Source: an uncultured Bacteroidota bacterium (GTDB taxonomy: Bacteria > Bacteroidota > Bacteroidia > Flavobacteriales > Flavobacteriaceae). From it: a stretch of 64,000 nucleotides of DNA. Every line of letters begins with the position of its first letter. Position 1 is the first letter of the stretch. The stretch spans positions 1 to 64,000 of the forward strand of contig CACLAD010000003.1 in NCBI GenBank assembly GCA_902604715.1. Direction: 5' to 3'. The notes under the pieces are model-generated. The model searched no databases and was not told where the DNA came from. It was given only the letters and a program-made list of their open reading frames with translations. Positions 26,731 to 35,408 of this stretch are shown here, piece by piece. A program made the translations under genes and the position numbers.

Positions 26731-27543
26731 ATGAGTATGCAAAAATCACTAGAGGAGATTGAATTAATCAGAGAAAGTGCACTTTTAGTTTCAAAAACTT
26801 TAGGTTTGTTAGCAAATGAAATTAAAGAGGGTGTCACAACTTTAATGCTCGATAAAATAGCAGAGGAATTTATAAGGGACAATAACGCTGTTCCTGGTTT
26901 TTTAGGATTATATGACTTTCCAAACACTCTTTGTACAAGTCCAAATTCCCAGGTTGTTCATGGTATTCCAAATGATAAACCTTTAAAGAACGGAGATATA
27001 ATTTCAATAGATTGTGGAGTTTTAAAAAATAATTTTTATGGAGATCATGCATATACATTTTCAGTTGGTGAAGTTTCAGATGAAATCAATAGATTATTAA
27101 AAATTACAAAAGAATCTCTTTATCTAGGTATAAGAGAATTTAAGTCTGGAAATCGTGTGGGTGACGTTGGTAACGCTATTCAAAATCATTGTGAGAAAAA
27201 CGGATATGGTGTTGTAAGAGAGTTGGTTGGTCACGGAATTGGAACAATAATGCATGAAAAGCCAGAAATGCCAAACTATGGAAGAAAAGGAACAGGAAAA
27301 AAATTTCAAGACGGTATGGTCGTTGCCATAGAGCCAATGATAAATATGAAATCTCATAATATAATTCAGCACGATGATGGTTGGACCATAACAACAAAGG
27401 ATAATCTTCCAAGTGTTCACTTTGAACATAATATTGCAATAATTAATGGTCAACCCGAAATACTTTCAACTTTTAAATACATTTATGATTCACTTAATAT
27501 TTTTTCCTCTGAAGAAATTGAATTCCATAACCACTTTTCTTAG
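26731..27543 (+). CDS. map: Type I methionine aminopeptidase
   Basis: I start at ATG 26731 (MSMQKSLEEIELIRES); ATG 26737 is also possible, and the TTG in the ORF track lies inside gpmI. The 270-residue enzyme removes the initiator methionine. The metal ligands appear in order: IISIDCGV, YGDHAYTF, the histidine of LVGHGIGTIMHE, and GMVVAIEPMIN with FEHNIAI at the C-terminus. It lies between gpmI and a methyltransferase gene that begins directly after its stop. Confidence 0.96.
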   Translation: MSMQKSLEEIELIRESALLVSKTLGLLANEIKEGVTTLMLDKIAEEFIRDNNAVPGFLGLYDFPNTLCTSPNSQVVHGIPNDKPLKNGDIISIDCGVLKNNFYGDHAYTFSVGEVSDEINRLLKITKESLYLGIREFKSGNRVGDVGNAIQNHCEKNGYGVVRELVGHGIGTIMHEKPEMPNYGRKGTGKKFQDGMVVAIEPMINMKSHNIIQHDDGWTITTKDNLPSVHFEHNIAIINGQPEILSTFKYIYDSLNIFSSEEIEFHNHFS

Positions 27544-28308
27544 ATGAGTAGCTTAGTAAAATTCATTCTTAATATAATCCCAAGAAGCATTCTAACAAGA
27601 TTAAGTTTTCTTTTGAAACCGCTAATAAAAATATATTTAAGCGGTAATAAGTATATTGATCCTATTGATGGGTCAAGTTTTAGAAAATTTCTACCCTATG
27701 GATACAATAATGTGAGGGAAAATGCACTATCTCCATCTACCTTTTCATTGGAAAGACACAGGCTTTTGTGGTTATACTTAGAAAATGAAACAGATTTTTT
27801 TAAAAAAGAACTCAAAGTTCTTCATTTTGCGCCTGAAGCAGCATTTCTTGAAAAATTTAAAAAGCTTGAAAATATTTCATATGACACCATCGATTTAGCC
27901 TCCCCCCTAGCAAATATAAAAGCTGATATTTGTGATTTACCCCTCGACAATGATTACTATGACTTTATTTTATGTAATCATGTTTTGGAGCATGTAATCG
28001 ACGATAAAAAAGCCATGCAGGAATTATACCGCGTATTAAAAAAAGACGGTATCGGAATTTTCCAAGTACCTATAAATATCTCAAATAAAAAAACATATGA
28101 AGATTTTACAATAACTGACCCAAAAGAAAGAAATAAAGCTTTTGGACAATACGATCATGTCAGAATTTACGGAATGGATTTTTTTGACAGACTTGCAGAA
28201 GCAGGCTTCACAGTGGAAAAATGTGAGTATACCTCTAAATTTACTTCGGAAGAAATAATTAAATATTGCTTACCCAGTCGAGAAATAATTCCTGTTTGCA
28301 GAAAATAA
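27544..28308 (+). CDS. SAM-dependent methyltransferase, class I
   Basis: The 254-residue protein has a methyltransferase core: KVLHFAPEAAFLEKFKKL (about residues 95-112), DICDLPLDNDYYDFILCNHVLEHV (about 128-151), YRVLKKDGIGIFQVP (about 162-176) and FDRLAEAGF. The N-terminal ~45 residues are hydrophobic and basic, perhaps a membrane-contacting segment. The acceptor substrate is unknown. It starts immediately after the map stop codon and ends 3 nt from convergent apbE. Confidence 0.87.
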   Translation: MSSLVKFILNIIPRSILTRLSFLLKPLIKIYLSGNKYIDPIDGSSFRKFLPYGYNNVRENALSPSTFSLERHRLLWLYLENETDFFKKELKVLHFAPEAAFLEKFKKLENISYDTIDLASPLANIKADICDLPLDNDYYDFILCNHVLEHVIDDKKAMQELYRVLKKDGIGIFQVPINISNKKTYEDFTITDPKERNKAFGQYDHVRIYGMDFFDRLAEAGFTVEKCEYTSKFTSEEIIKYCLPSREIIPVCRK

Positions 28309-28311
28309 CGA

Positions 28312-29280
28312 TTAATAAAAACTATTTAACTCCAATTCTTCAAGTTCATTATTATCATTCTCAAAGATTACTAAAGATGAAATATTATAATTATTATTAA
28401 AGAAATTTTTTATTTCATCTAAAGTCATTGTGTGAATCGCAGTTGCATAGGCGTCTGCATCGATACATGAGGATGCTTTTACCGTTACACTTAAAATATT
28501 AGTTCTACTAGGATAACCAGAAAAAGGGTTAATTATGTGAGCATAACGACTACCCATTGAATCAATTTTAAATTTTCTGTAGGTTCCTGAGGAAGCTAGT
28601 GAAGTATTATTTATCTCGAGTGTGCTGTAAATGCTTCTGTCTCCGTCAAATCTTGGCATATCTATTGCCACGACCCAAGGCTTGCTTTTATTCATATTTA
28701 ATCCTAAAGCTGTGATTTCACCACCAATTTCGATAAGATAATTATCAATTTTTTCTTTTTTTAAAAAATTCCCAATTTGATCGACTGCATAGCCTTTGGC
28801 TATTGCATTAAAATCAAGATATGAATCAAACGGTCTTTTGACATTATCATCAATAATTTCAAATTTATCAAAACCAACTCTTTGAAGCAAGTAAGGCAAA
28901 TTATCATATTCAATATTAAATTTTTCAGGGCCAAAACCCCAATAATTGACTAACAAACCAATCGATGGATCAAATCTACCATTGGTTTCTTTGTATATTT
29001 TTTTTGAAGAATTAAAAACATTTTTAAAATGATTGTCAATTTTAGGCTTCTGATTTTTATTTACTTTAGAAATTATAGAATTTGGTTTATATGTTGACAT
29101 CGAGTTGTCTATTTCTGACAAAATACTATCAATTTCTTTTGAGAAATTTTCATTTGAGTAGCTGTAAAATTGAATGTTATATGTTGTGCCATAAACAAAA
29201 CCTGTTAAAGTTGTAAGACGAAGTTTATTACAAGAGTTTATAAAAAGAAAAATAAAAAGAAGAGATACAATATTCTTCAT
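28312..29280 (-). CDS. apbE: FAD:protein FMN transferase ApbE (lipoprotein)
   Basis: The 322-residue enzyme attaches FMN covalently to threonines of NqrB and NqrC. The N-terminus MKNIVSLLFIFLFINSC is a lipoprotein signal with Cys17, placing it in the periplasm, where the NQR flavin sites face. Motifs are FDPSIGLLVNYWGFG, LDFNAIAKGYAVDQIG (about residues 159-174), IEIGGEITALG and DADAYATAIHTM (C-terminal metal site). It is the last gene of the nqrABCDEF-apbE operon, 30 nt after nqrF. Confidence 0.96.
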   Translation of the reverse strand: MKNIVSLLFIFLFINSCNKLRLTTLTGFVYGTTYNIQFYSYSNENFSKEIDSILSEIDNSMSTYKPNSIISKVNKNQKPKIDNHFKNVFNSSKKIYKETNGRFDPSIGLLVNYWGFGPEKFNIEYDNLPYLLQRVGFDKFEIIDDNVKRPFDSYLDFNAIAKGYAVDQIGNFLKKEKIDNYLIEIGGEITALGLNMNKSKPWVVAIDMPRFDGDRSIYSTLEINNTSLASSGTYRKFKIDSMGSRYAHIINPFSGYPSRTNILSVTVKASSCIDADAYATAIHTMTLDEIKNFFNNNYNISSLVIFENDNNELEELELNSFY

Positions 29281-29310
29281 AGAAGTAAAAAAAGTTAGAT
29301 AATTTAAAGT

Positions 29311-30618
29311 TTATCCTCCGAAATCGTCAAAACGAATATTTTCATCTGGAATACCAAAATCTTCCCCCATTTTTTGAACTGCTTGATTCATAAGCGGTGG
29401 ACCGCAGAAATATAACTCAATATCCTCTGGGGATTCATGGTCACTTAAATAGTGATCTATTACACAATTATGAATGAAACCTGTAAATCCGTCTCCTTCG
29501 GAATTTAAATCTTTTTTTACTTTCCAATTATCCTCTTCTAGAGGGTCTGAAAGTGCTACATAGAATTTGAAGTTTGGAAAATCCTTTTCAAGCTTATAGA
29601 AGTGATCTAAATAAAACAGTTCCTTACGAGATCTTCCTCCATACCAAAAAGTTATTTTACGTCCAGTCTGCAATGTTCTAAATAAATGATATAAGTGTGA
29701 CCTCATGGGTGCCATACCAGCTCCACCTCCAACATAAAGCATTTCAGCATCTGATTCATTAATAAAAAATTCACCGTATGGACCAGATATTGTTACTTTA
29801 TCTCCAGGCTTTCTTGAAAATATGTATGATGATGCTATCCCTGGATTAACATCCATCCAATCATTTGCTTTTCGGTCATAAGGAGGGGTCGCAATTCTAA
29901 CATTTAACATTACATCTCTTCCCTCTGCAGGAAATGATGCCATAGAATATGCTCTCTCAACAGTTTCACTATTTTTCATCACTAAAGGCCATAGCTTGAA
30001 GTTATCCCATTCTGATTTGAATTTATCGGGTGAGTCATGCTCTTCAGGATGAGCTGTTATATCCATATCACTGAATTTTACCTCCGACTCAGGAATATCA
30101 ATTTGAATATATCCGCCAGCTTTATAATCCATATCCTCTGGAATTCTAACAACAAATTCTTTTATAAAAGATGCTACATTATAATTACTTACAACTGTAG
30201 CTTCCCATTTTTTTATACCAAATACTTCCTCAGGGATTGAAATGTCCATGTCTTGCTTCACCTTTACCTGACATGCCAGTCTTGCTCCAGATTGCAATTC
30301 TTTTCTGGAAAAATGAGGAGTTTCCGTCGGTAATGCCTCACCTCCACCAGATTTTACATGGCATTCACATTGAATACAAGTTCCTCCTCCTCCACATGCT
30401 GATGGAAGAAATATCTTTTGGGCGCTCAAAGTCGTTAATAATGAATCACCTGATGAAACTTCGATTTCTTTTTCGCCGTTAATTTTGATTTTGACAGGGC
30501 CTGAAGGGGATAATTTTTCTTTTACAAACAGTAAAATTAAAATTAAAAGTAACGATACAACTAATAATATTCCTACTACTAATAAAATTGACTGCATTAT
30601 GGATGTTGCTAAAATCAT
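29311..30618 (-). CDS. nqrF: Na+-translocating NADH:quinone reductase subunit F
   Basis: The 435-residue subunit takes electrons from NADH. It has one N-terminal membrane helix (about residues 9-32). The 2Fe-2S domain follows, with cysteines at about 75, 81, 84 and 116 (ACGGGGTCIQCEC and LACQV). The FAD/NADH reductase domain shows RAYSMASFP, GPYGEFFI, YVGGGAGMAPMRSHL and FCGPPLMNQAV. Electrons pass NADH to FAD, then to 2Fe-2S. It is 3 nt after nqrE and 30 nt before apbE. Confidence 0.98.
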   Translation of the reverse strand: MILATSIMQSILLVVGILLVVSLLLILILLFVKEKLSPSGPVKIKINGEKEIEVSSGDSLLTTLSAQKIFLPSACGGGGTCIQCECHVKSGGGEALPTETPHFSRKELQSGARLACQVKVKQDMDISIPEEVFGIKKWEATVVSNYNVASFIKEFVVRIPEDMDYKAGGYIQIDIPESEVKFSDMDITAHPEEHDSPDKFKSEWDNFKLWPLVMKNSETVERAYSMASFPAEGRDVMLNVRIATPPYDRKANDWMDVNPGIASSYIFSRKPGDKVTISGPYGEFFINESDAEMLYVGGGAGMAPMRSHLYHLFRTLQTGRKITFWYGGRSRKELFYLDHFYKLEKDFPNFKFYVALSDPLEEDNWKVKKDLNSEGDGFTGFIHNCVIDHYLSDHESPEDIELYFCGPPLMNQAVQKMGEDFGIPDENIRFDDFGG

Positions 30619-30621
30619 TTT

Positions 30622-31350
30622 CTAATTTATATCATTATTAATTTCATATACTATTTCTTGTTGTTCATCTTCATTAGTATTGCCATTTTCTGATTCATCA
30701 TTTTGAACTAAAATTTCTTTTGGTGCTTCATCATCTCCGGTTAACATTCCCCCGAAACTCATAAAACCTATAGCCATGAGACCGGTTATTATGAATGTGA
30801 TACCCAAGCCTCTTAAAGGTCCAGGCACAGATGAATATCTAATTTTTTCTCTGATTGCAGCAATTGCTAAAATAGCTAGAAAAAATCCGAAGCCTGAGCC
30901 AACACCATAAGTTGTAGCTAATTGTATAGAGGCAATTTCCCTTGACTGCATAAATAATGAACCTCCTAAGATAGCACAGTTTACTGCTATTAATGGCAAA
31001 AAAATTCCAAGTGAATTATAGAGGGAGGGTGAAAACTTTTCTACAATAATCTCTACAAGTTGAACCATAGTCGCTATTGTTGCAATAAACATTATAAAAG
31101 AAAGAAAACTCAAATCATAATCGATTAAACTTGGATGAAGCCATGCTAATGCACCATCTTGTAAAATATATTGATCAAGAAGCCAATTCAGAGGAACAGT
31201 AATCGCCAGAACAAAGGTTACGGCTGCACCAAGACCAATCGCTGTCGAAACTTTTTTTGATACAGCTAGATATGAGCACATTCCTAAAAATGTTGCGAAT
31301 ACCATATTGTCAATAAAAACAGACTTAAAAAATAATTCTATATGCTCCAT
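30622..31350 (-). CDS. nqrE: Na+-translocating NADH:quinone reductase subunit E, with acidic C-terminal tail
   Basis: The integral membrane subunit has six membrane segments. The two conserved cysteines at about residues 25 (TFLGMCSYLAVS) and 125 (LIAVNCAILGG) help hold the intramembrane iron centre with the NqrD cysteines. The family usually ends near MAIGFMSFGGM at about 200 residues. Here a further ~40-residue, strongly acidic, Asn- and Glu-rich tail follows, for a total of 242. The tail is probably lineage-specific and of unknown use. It starts 1 bp after nqrD. Confidence 0.97.
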   Translation of the reverse strand: MEHIELFFKSVFIDNMVFATFLGMCSYLAVSKKVSTAIGLGAAVTFVLAITVPLNWLLDQYILQDGALAWLHPSLIDYDLSFLSFIMFIATIATMVQLVEIIVEKFSPSLYNSLGIFLPLIAVNCAILGGSLFMQSREIASIQLATTYGVGSGFGFFLAILAIAAIREKIRYSSVPGPLRGLGITFIITGLMAIGFMSFGGMLTGDDEAPKEILVQNDESENGNTNEDEQQEIVYEINNDIN

Positions 31351-31995
31351 TTATTCTTCGATTAAATGTTTACTTCTTGCTCTCTGCACCCAAATTATGA
31401 TTCCTACTACAATCAATGCCATCGGTGATAATAACATAAATCCGTTATTTTCATAACCAATTGCATATAAACCAGTTTTATCAATTGGATCCCCTAAAAT
31501 AGGTATACCCCAAAGGGTACCTGAGCCAAGTAATTCTCTGAAGAAACCAACCATTATTAATATCACCGCATAACCAAAAGCATTACCAATCCCGTCCAAA
31601 AACGATCTCCATAAACCATTACCAAGAGCAAATGCTTCAAATCTTCCCATAATTATACAATTTGTAATTATCAACCCGATGAAAACTGAAAGGGTCTTAC
31701 TTAATTCATACGCAAAGGCTTTAAGTACTAAGTCAACAATAATAACAAGTGTTGCGATAACCGTTAATTGGACGATAATTCTAATTTTTGACGGGACAAT
31801 ATTTCTAATCATTGATATAACAACATTACCAACACCCATTACAAATAATACCGATACAGACATTACCACAGACGCTTCGAGTTCAGCAGTAATGGCTAAG
31901 GCTGAACATATACCCAAGACCTGAACCGTAATAGGATTATTATCTGAAAGTGGGTCTGTAATTAATTGACGATCTTTTTTTGAAAGTATTCCCAT
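31351..31995 (-). CDS. nqrD: Na+-translocating NADH:quinone reductase subunit D
   Basis: The 214-residue integral membrane subunit has about six helices. It carries conserved cysteines at about 30 (VLGICSALAIT) and 113 (IITNCIIMGR), the partners of the NqrE cysteines around the iron centre. NqrD and NqrE are inverted-topology homologues and form the central part of the sodium pump. Length is normal. The gene is packed between nqrC (1 nt) and nqrE (0 nt). Confidence 0.98.
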   Translation of the reverse strand: MGILSKKDRQLITDPLSDNNPITVQVLGICSALAITAELEASVVMSVSVLFVMGVGNVVISMIRNIVPSKIRIIVQLTVIATLVIIVDLVLKAFAYELSKTLSVFIGLIITNCIIMGRFEAFALGNGLWRSFLDGIGNAFGYAVILIMVGFFRELLGSGTLWGIPILGDPIDKTGLYAIGYENNGFMLLSPMALIVVGIIIWVQRARSKHLIEE

Positions 31996-31996
31996 A

Positions 31997-32746
31997 TTAG
32001 TTATTTAGTGAGTTAAAATAGGGTTGATATAAACTTAGATCACTTCTAATCATCGCGGTTACTCCATCGCCAGTGATTGTTGAACCAGCAATTGCATCCA
32101 CTTCATTGTCATATTTATCTTCATTTTTTGGATCTAGGTTAGTCTTCGAAACAGTTACTCCCTTAAAGTTTCCCTGAATATCTAATAATGATTCTCCAAT
32201 AAAATCATCCATAAAAAATCTTTGTTTAATATTTGCTCCAAGTCCTGGAGTTTCGGCTTTGTGATCAAAATAAATACCTCTGATTATCATATCTTCATCA
32301 ACCGATACATATGCCCAAATCGCATCCCAAAGTCCCTTTCCACGGATTGGTGCTACATATAAATTTCTTCCGTCTTTCTCTGCAATAAATAATGGAAGTT
32401 TTCTTTTATGACTTGGATCTTTAGCTAAAGCTTTTTGTTTTTTTACATCTATTAGGTAAGCCTTATCGTCCTCAATAACCTGATTTCCTTGAATATAAAT
32501 TTGTTTGGTAATGTACTTGTTAAACTCTTTTTCTGTTTTGTCTGCAGCAATAAAGTTTACACTATTACCTTCATTTTCGTTAATTCCGATAGCATATAAT
32601 ATATTTTGCTGTTTTTCAAGAATCTTATTAATCCTAATTTTATCTTTCAACGATGAATCAATAGCAGCCAGTAGCGTACCAACAATAACAACCAGCCCAA
32701 CTGCAAATAAAAGTGTGTATGTATTTTTTTCAGTATTAAGTGCCAT
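31997..32746 (-). CDS. nqrC: Na+-translocating NADH:quinone reductase subunit C
   Basis: The 249-residue subunit has one N-terminal membrane helix (about residues 10-30) and a periplasmic FMN domain. The covalent FMN site is the threonine at about 223 in VDAIAGSTITGDGV, which fits the ApbE target motif DxxSGAT with conservative changes. GLWDAIWAYVSVD and HKAETPGLGANI are further family motifs. It lies 2 nt after nqrB. Confidence 0.98.
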   Translation of the reverse strand: MALNTEKNTYTLLFAVGLVVIVGTLLAAIDSSLKDKIRINKILEKQQNILYAIGINENEGNSVNFIAADKTEKEFNKYITKQIYIQGNQVIEDDKAYLIDVKKQKALAKDPSHKRKLPLFIAEKDGRNLYVAPIRGKGLWDAIWAYVSVDEDMIIRGIYFDHKAETPGLGANIKQRFFMDDFIGESLLDIQGNFKGVTVSKTNLDPKNEDKYDNEVDAIAGSTITGDGVTAMIRSDLSLYQPYFNSLNN

Positions 32747-32748
32747 AA

Positions 32749-33960
32749 TTATGCTGTTTTAAGTTTTAATCTATTTAACCTCATTTTTACATTTGATTGA
32801 ATTACATAGTGATCAATAGTCGGAGCAAAGACATTCATTAATAAAATAGCTAAGAAAACACCTTCGGGGTAAGCAGGGTTAAATACTCTAATCATAATTG
32901 ATATAAAACCAATTAAAAAACCGTATATCCATTTTCCTTTGTTAGTTTGAGCAGCTGTAACAGGATCTGTTGCCATAAAAACGGCTCCAAAAAGAATACT
33001 CCCGATCAGTAAATGCTCCCAGAAAGGAACACTCATAAGTCCATAGAATTTACTGGAATCGGTGATTACCCCAGCTTCAATCACGCCGTTAAAAATTAAA
33101 CCCATAACAAGAGCACCAATTAAAGTACTTAAAATGATTCTCCAACTACCAATTTTACTAAAAATTAAAAATAAGGCACCAAATATTATAAGTAGTTTCG
33201 ATGTTTCACCGACTGAACCTGGAATAAATCCAAAAAACATATCTGAGATTGAATAAATAATATCTTGATTTTGAGCATAGCTGCCTAGAATAGTTTCACC
33301 AGAAATAGCTTCAGGTGTACCGGCTCTATCTACTGCATCATAGACCCAAACTTTATCACCACTCATCCATGTTGGATAAGCAAAAAATAAAAAAGCTCTA
33401 ATTGTTAGTGCAGGATTTAAAATGTTCATTCCCGTCCCACCAAATACTTCTTTACCGATCACAACTCCGAAAACAACCGAAACAGCGAGCATCCAAAGTG
33501 GTAGGTCTACAGGCACAATTAGAGGCACAAGCATTCCAGTTACTAAATAGCCCTCCTCAACTTCATGACCTTTGATAACCGCAAAAATAAATTCAACTGT
33601 TAAACCAACTACATAGGAAACAATGACAAGTGGAAGTACTTTCATCGAACCAATCATCAAATTATCAAAAGTTAAAAAGTTACCAAAAAGTGATGCCTGC
33701 GTAGTAATACCATTTGCAGCGTCAATTGCTAAGTTATGTTGATATCCTGCATTAAAAATTCCAAAAATAAGGCAAGGAACTAATGACATAATAACGGTGT
33801 TCATAGTCCTTTTTAAATCATCAGCAACTTTTATATGAGTACCGGTTGAGGTTACATCGTTTGGAGTAAATAGAAAAGTATGAAAGGCGTTAAAAGCAGG
33901 AGCCATTGTTTTACCTCTAAAACTTTCTTTTATTTCATGTAATTTTGACTTTATTGACAT
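32749..33960 (-). CDS. nqrB: Na+-translocating NADH:quinone reductase subunit B
   Basis: The 403-residue integral membrane subunit carries covalent FMN, riboflavin and the quinone site in other bacteria. Landmarks are KVLPLVIVSYVVGLTVEF, GKEVFGGTGMNILNPAL (about residues 169-185) and FMATDPVTAAQT. The likely flavinylated threonine is about residue 223 in EAISGETILG, where the usual SGAT reads SGET. Around ten membrane segments are visible. It is 2 nt after nqrA. Confidence 0.97.
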   Translation of the reverse strand: MSIKSKLHEIKESFRGKTMAPAFNAFHTFLFTPNDVTSTGTHIKVADDLKRTMNTVIMSLVPCLIFGIFNAGYQHNLAIDAANGITTQASLFGNFLTFDNLMIGSMKVLPLVIVSYVVGLTVEFIFAVIKGHEVEEGYLVTGMLVPLIVPVDLPLWMLAVSVVFGVVIGKEVFGGTGMNILNPALTIRAFLFFAYPTWMSGDKVWVYDAVDRAGTPEAISGETILGSYAQNQDIIYSISDMFFGFIPGSVGETSKLLIIFGALFLIFSKIGSWRIILSTLIGALVMGLIFNGVIEAGVITDSSKFYGLMSVPFWEHLLIGSILFGAVFMATDPVTAAQTNKGKWIYGFLIGFISIMIRVFNPAYPEGVFLAILLMNVFAPTIDHYVIQSNVKMRLNRLKLKTA

Positions 33961-33962
33961 AA

Positions 33963-35300
33963 TTAACCTATTTCTTTTTTCATTAAATCTAGCCCCTCTC
34001 TAATAATATTTTGATGAGGTTGTTTCGAAACACATATAAACTCAGTAAGAGCAAAATCCTCAGGTGAAACTTCATACATTCCTAGGGCTTCCATCTCATC
34101 AAGATCCTTGTACATACATGCCTTTAAAATTTGCATTGGGTATATATCAAGGGGAAAAACTTCTTCGAAAGCCCCTGTAACAACAAATGCCCTATATTCA
34201 CCATTGGAGTTTGTGTTTAAATCGTATTTTTTTTCTGGGAAAAGCCACGAAAAAGTTAGAGCTCTAGATACAGAAAACTTATCAAACATTGGCTTCGCCC
34301 ATCCGAACAAATCATAATCATCACCCTCAGGAATAGCTGTAACCTCGTTACTATAATATCTTAAGTGAGCAATAGATCCTAATTTTGTCCCAGTAAGAAC
34401 ATTTCCGGAAATTACTCTGGAATTTTTTTTATTTAATTTTAGAAAACTAGAAATATTGGAGCCGATTAATGTTTTGACGTATTTTGGGTTTGAAACAGAT
34501 GAACCAGCTAGTGCAATTAGTCTTTCTGCTAAAAACTTACCCTCCAATAGAGCCCTACCAATTATTGTAAGATCTGGAAGATTTAAAGTCCAGATTATAT
34601 CACCTTTATTAATTGGGCATACCTTATTGATAATTGTACTTAGATTTCCTGATGGATGAGGACCTGAAACATTGTGAATAACCACATCACTCAATTCTCT
34701 TAAAAAACTCTGGCTTTCTTTTCTCAGAGAAATATTTATAGGTCTACTACAAAGTTTTGATAAAACAGATATTGCACATGAAACACTTTCTTTCTCGTCT
34801 TTAGTGACAAAATCAAAATCTGCAGATAACGGTGATGAATCAAAACCAGAAATAAAAATTTCCTTTGGATTTGATTTCGGGTCAGCAATCACATCATAAG
34901 GACGTTGCTTTATAAATGGCCATAAACCATTTTCAACTAAAAAGTCTATGATAATGTCCGGTTCCTCAGATTTTAACTTTTCAATTTTTTTGTAAGAAAT
35001 ATTTTTATCAGGCTCAATTTTAATTTCTAAAACTTTTCTTCTGTCTCCTCTTATAATTTCTTTTATTTTTCCTGAAACTGGAGAAACAAACTTAACTCTC
35101 TCAGAATTTTTATCAAAAAATAAAGCTTCTCCAGCCTTAACAGAGTCATTTTCCTTCACAATTAATTTGGGGTAAACCCCATGAAAATCCGAAGGGTAAA
35201 CCGAGTAATCCTTTGAAAGTTTTGCCTCTTCGATTTCGAGCGAAGGAGCGCCTATTAACATTAAATCTAAACCCTTCTTTACAACGATGTCTTTAGACAT
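33963..35300 (-). CDS. nqrA: Na+-translocating NADH:quinone reductase subunit A
   Basis: The 445-residue cytoplasmic subunit opens with KKGLDLMLIGAPS and has the NqrA landmarks YPSDFHGVYPKLIVKENDSV, VSGKIKEIIRGDRRKVLEI, GPHPSGNLSTI and the C-terminal YEVSPEDFALTEFICVSK. NqrA has no cofactor of its own and takes part in the quinone-binding region with NqrB. It is the first gene of the operon and follows the strongest promoter seen in the window. Confidence 0.97.
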   Translation of the reverse strand: MSKDIVVKKGLDLMLIGAPSLEIEEAKLSKDYSVYPSDFHGVYPKLIVKENDSVKAGEALFFDKNSERVKFVSPVSGKIKEIIRGDRRKVLEIKIEPDKNISYKKIEKLKSEEPDIIIDFLVENGLWPFIKQRPYDVIADPKSNPKEIFISGFDSSPLSADFDFVTKDEKESVSCAISVLSKLCSRPINISLRKESQSFLRELSDVVIHNVSGPHPSGNLSTIINKVCPINKGDIIWTLNLPDLTIIGRALLEGKFLAERLIALAGSSVSNPKYVKTLIGSNISSFLKLNKKNSRVISGNVLTGTKLGSIAHLRYYSNEVTAIPEGDDYDLFGWAKPMFDKFSVSRALTFSWLFPEKKYDLNTNSNGEYRAFVVTGAFEEVFPLDIYPMQILKACMYKDLDEMEALGMYEVSPEDFALTEFICVSKQPHQNIIREGLDLMKKEIG

Positions 35301-35337
35301 ATATTTGGACTGTTAGTTTTCTAAATTAAATTCGCTG

Positions 35338-35368
35338 CAAAAATAAGCCAATATTGAAGATATTACAA
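35338..35368 (-). promoter_or_regulatory. Promoter of the nqrABCDEF-apbE operon
   Basis: On the minus strand a -33 TTG (35368-35366) is followed 20 bp later by TATTTTTG (35345-35338), an exact Bacteroidota -7 box. Transcription would start near 35333 and give a leader of about 33 nt before the nqrA ATG. Confidence 0.6.
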
Positions 35369-35408
35369 TTAATTTTTGATTATTTTTAGCATGATTTTTT
35401 AACAAAAA

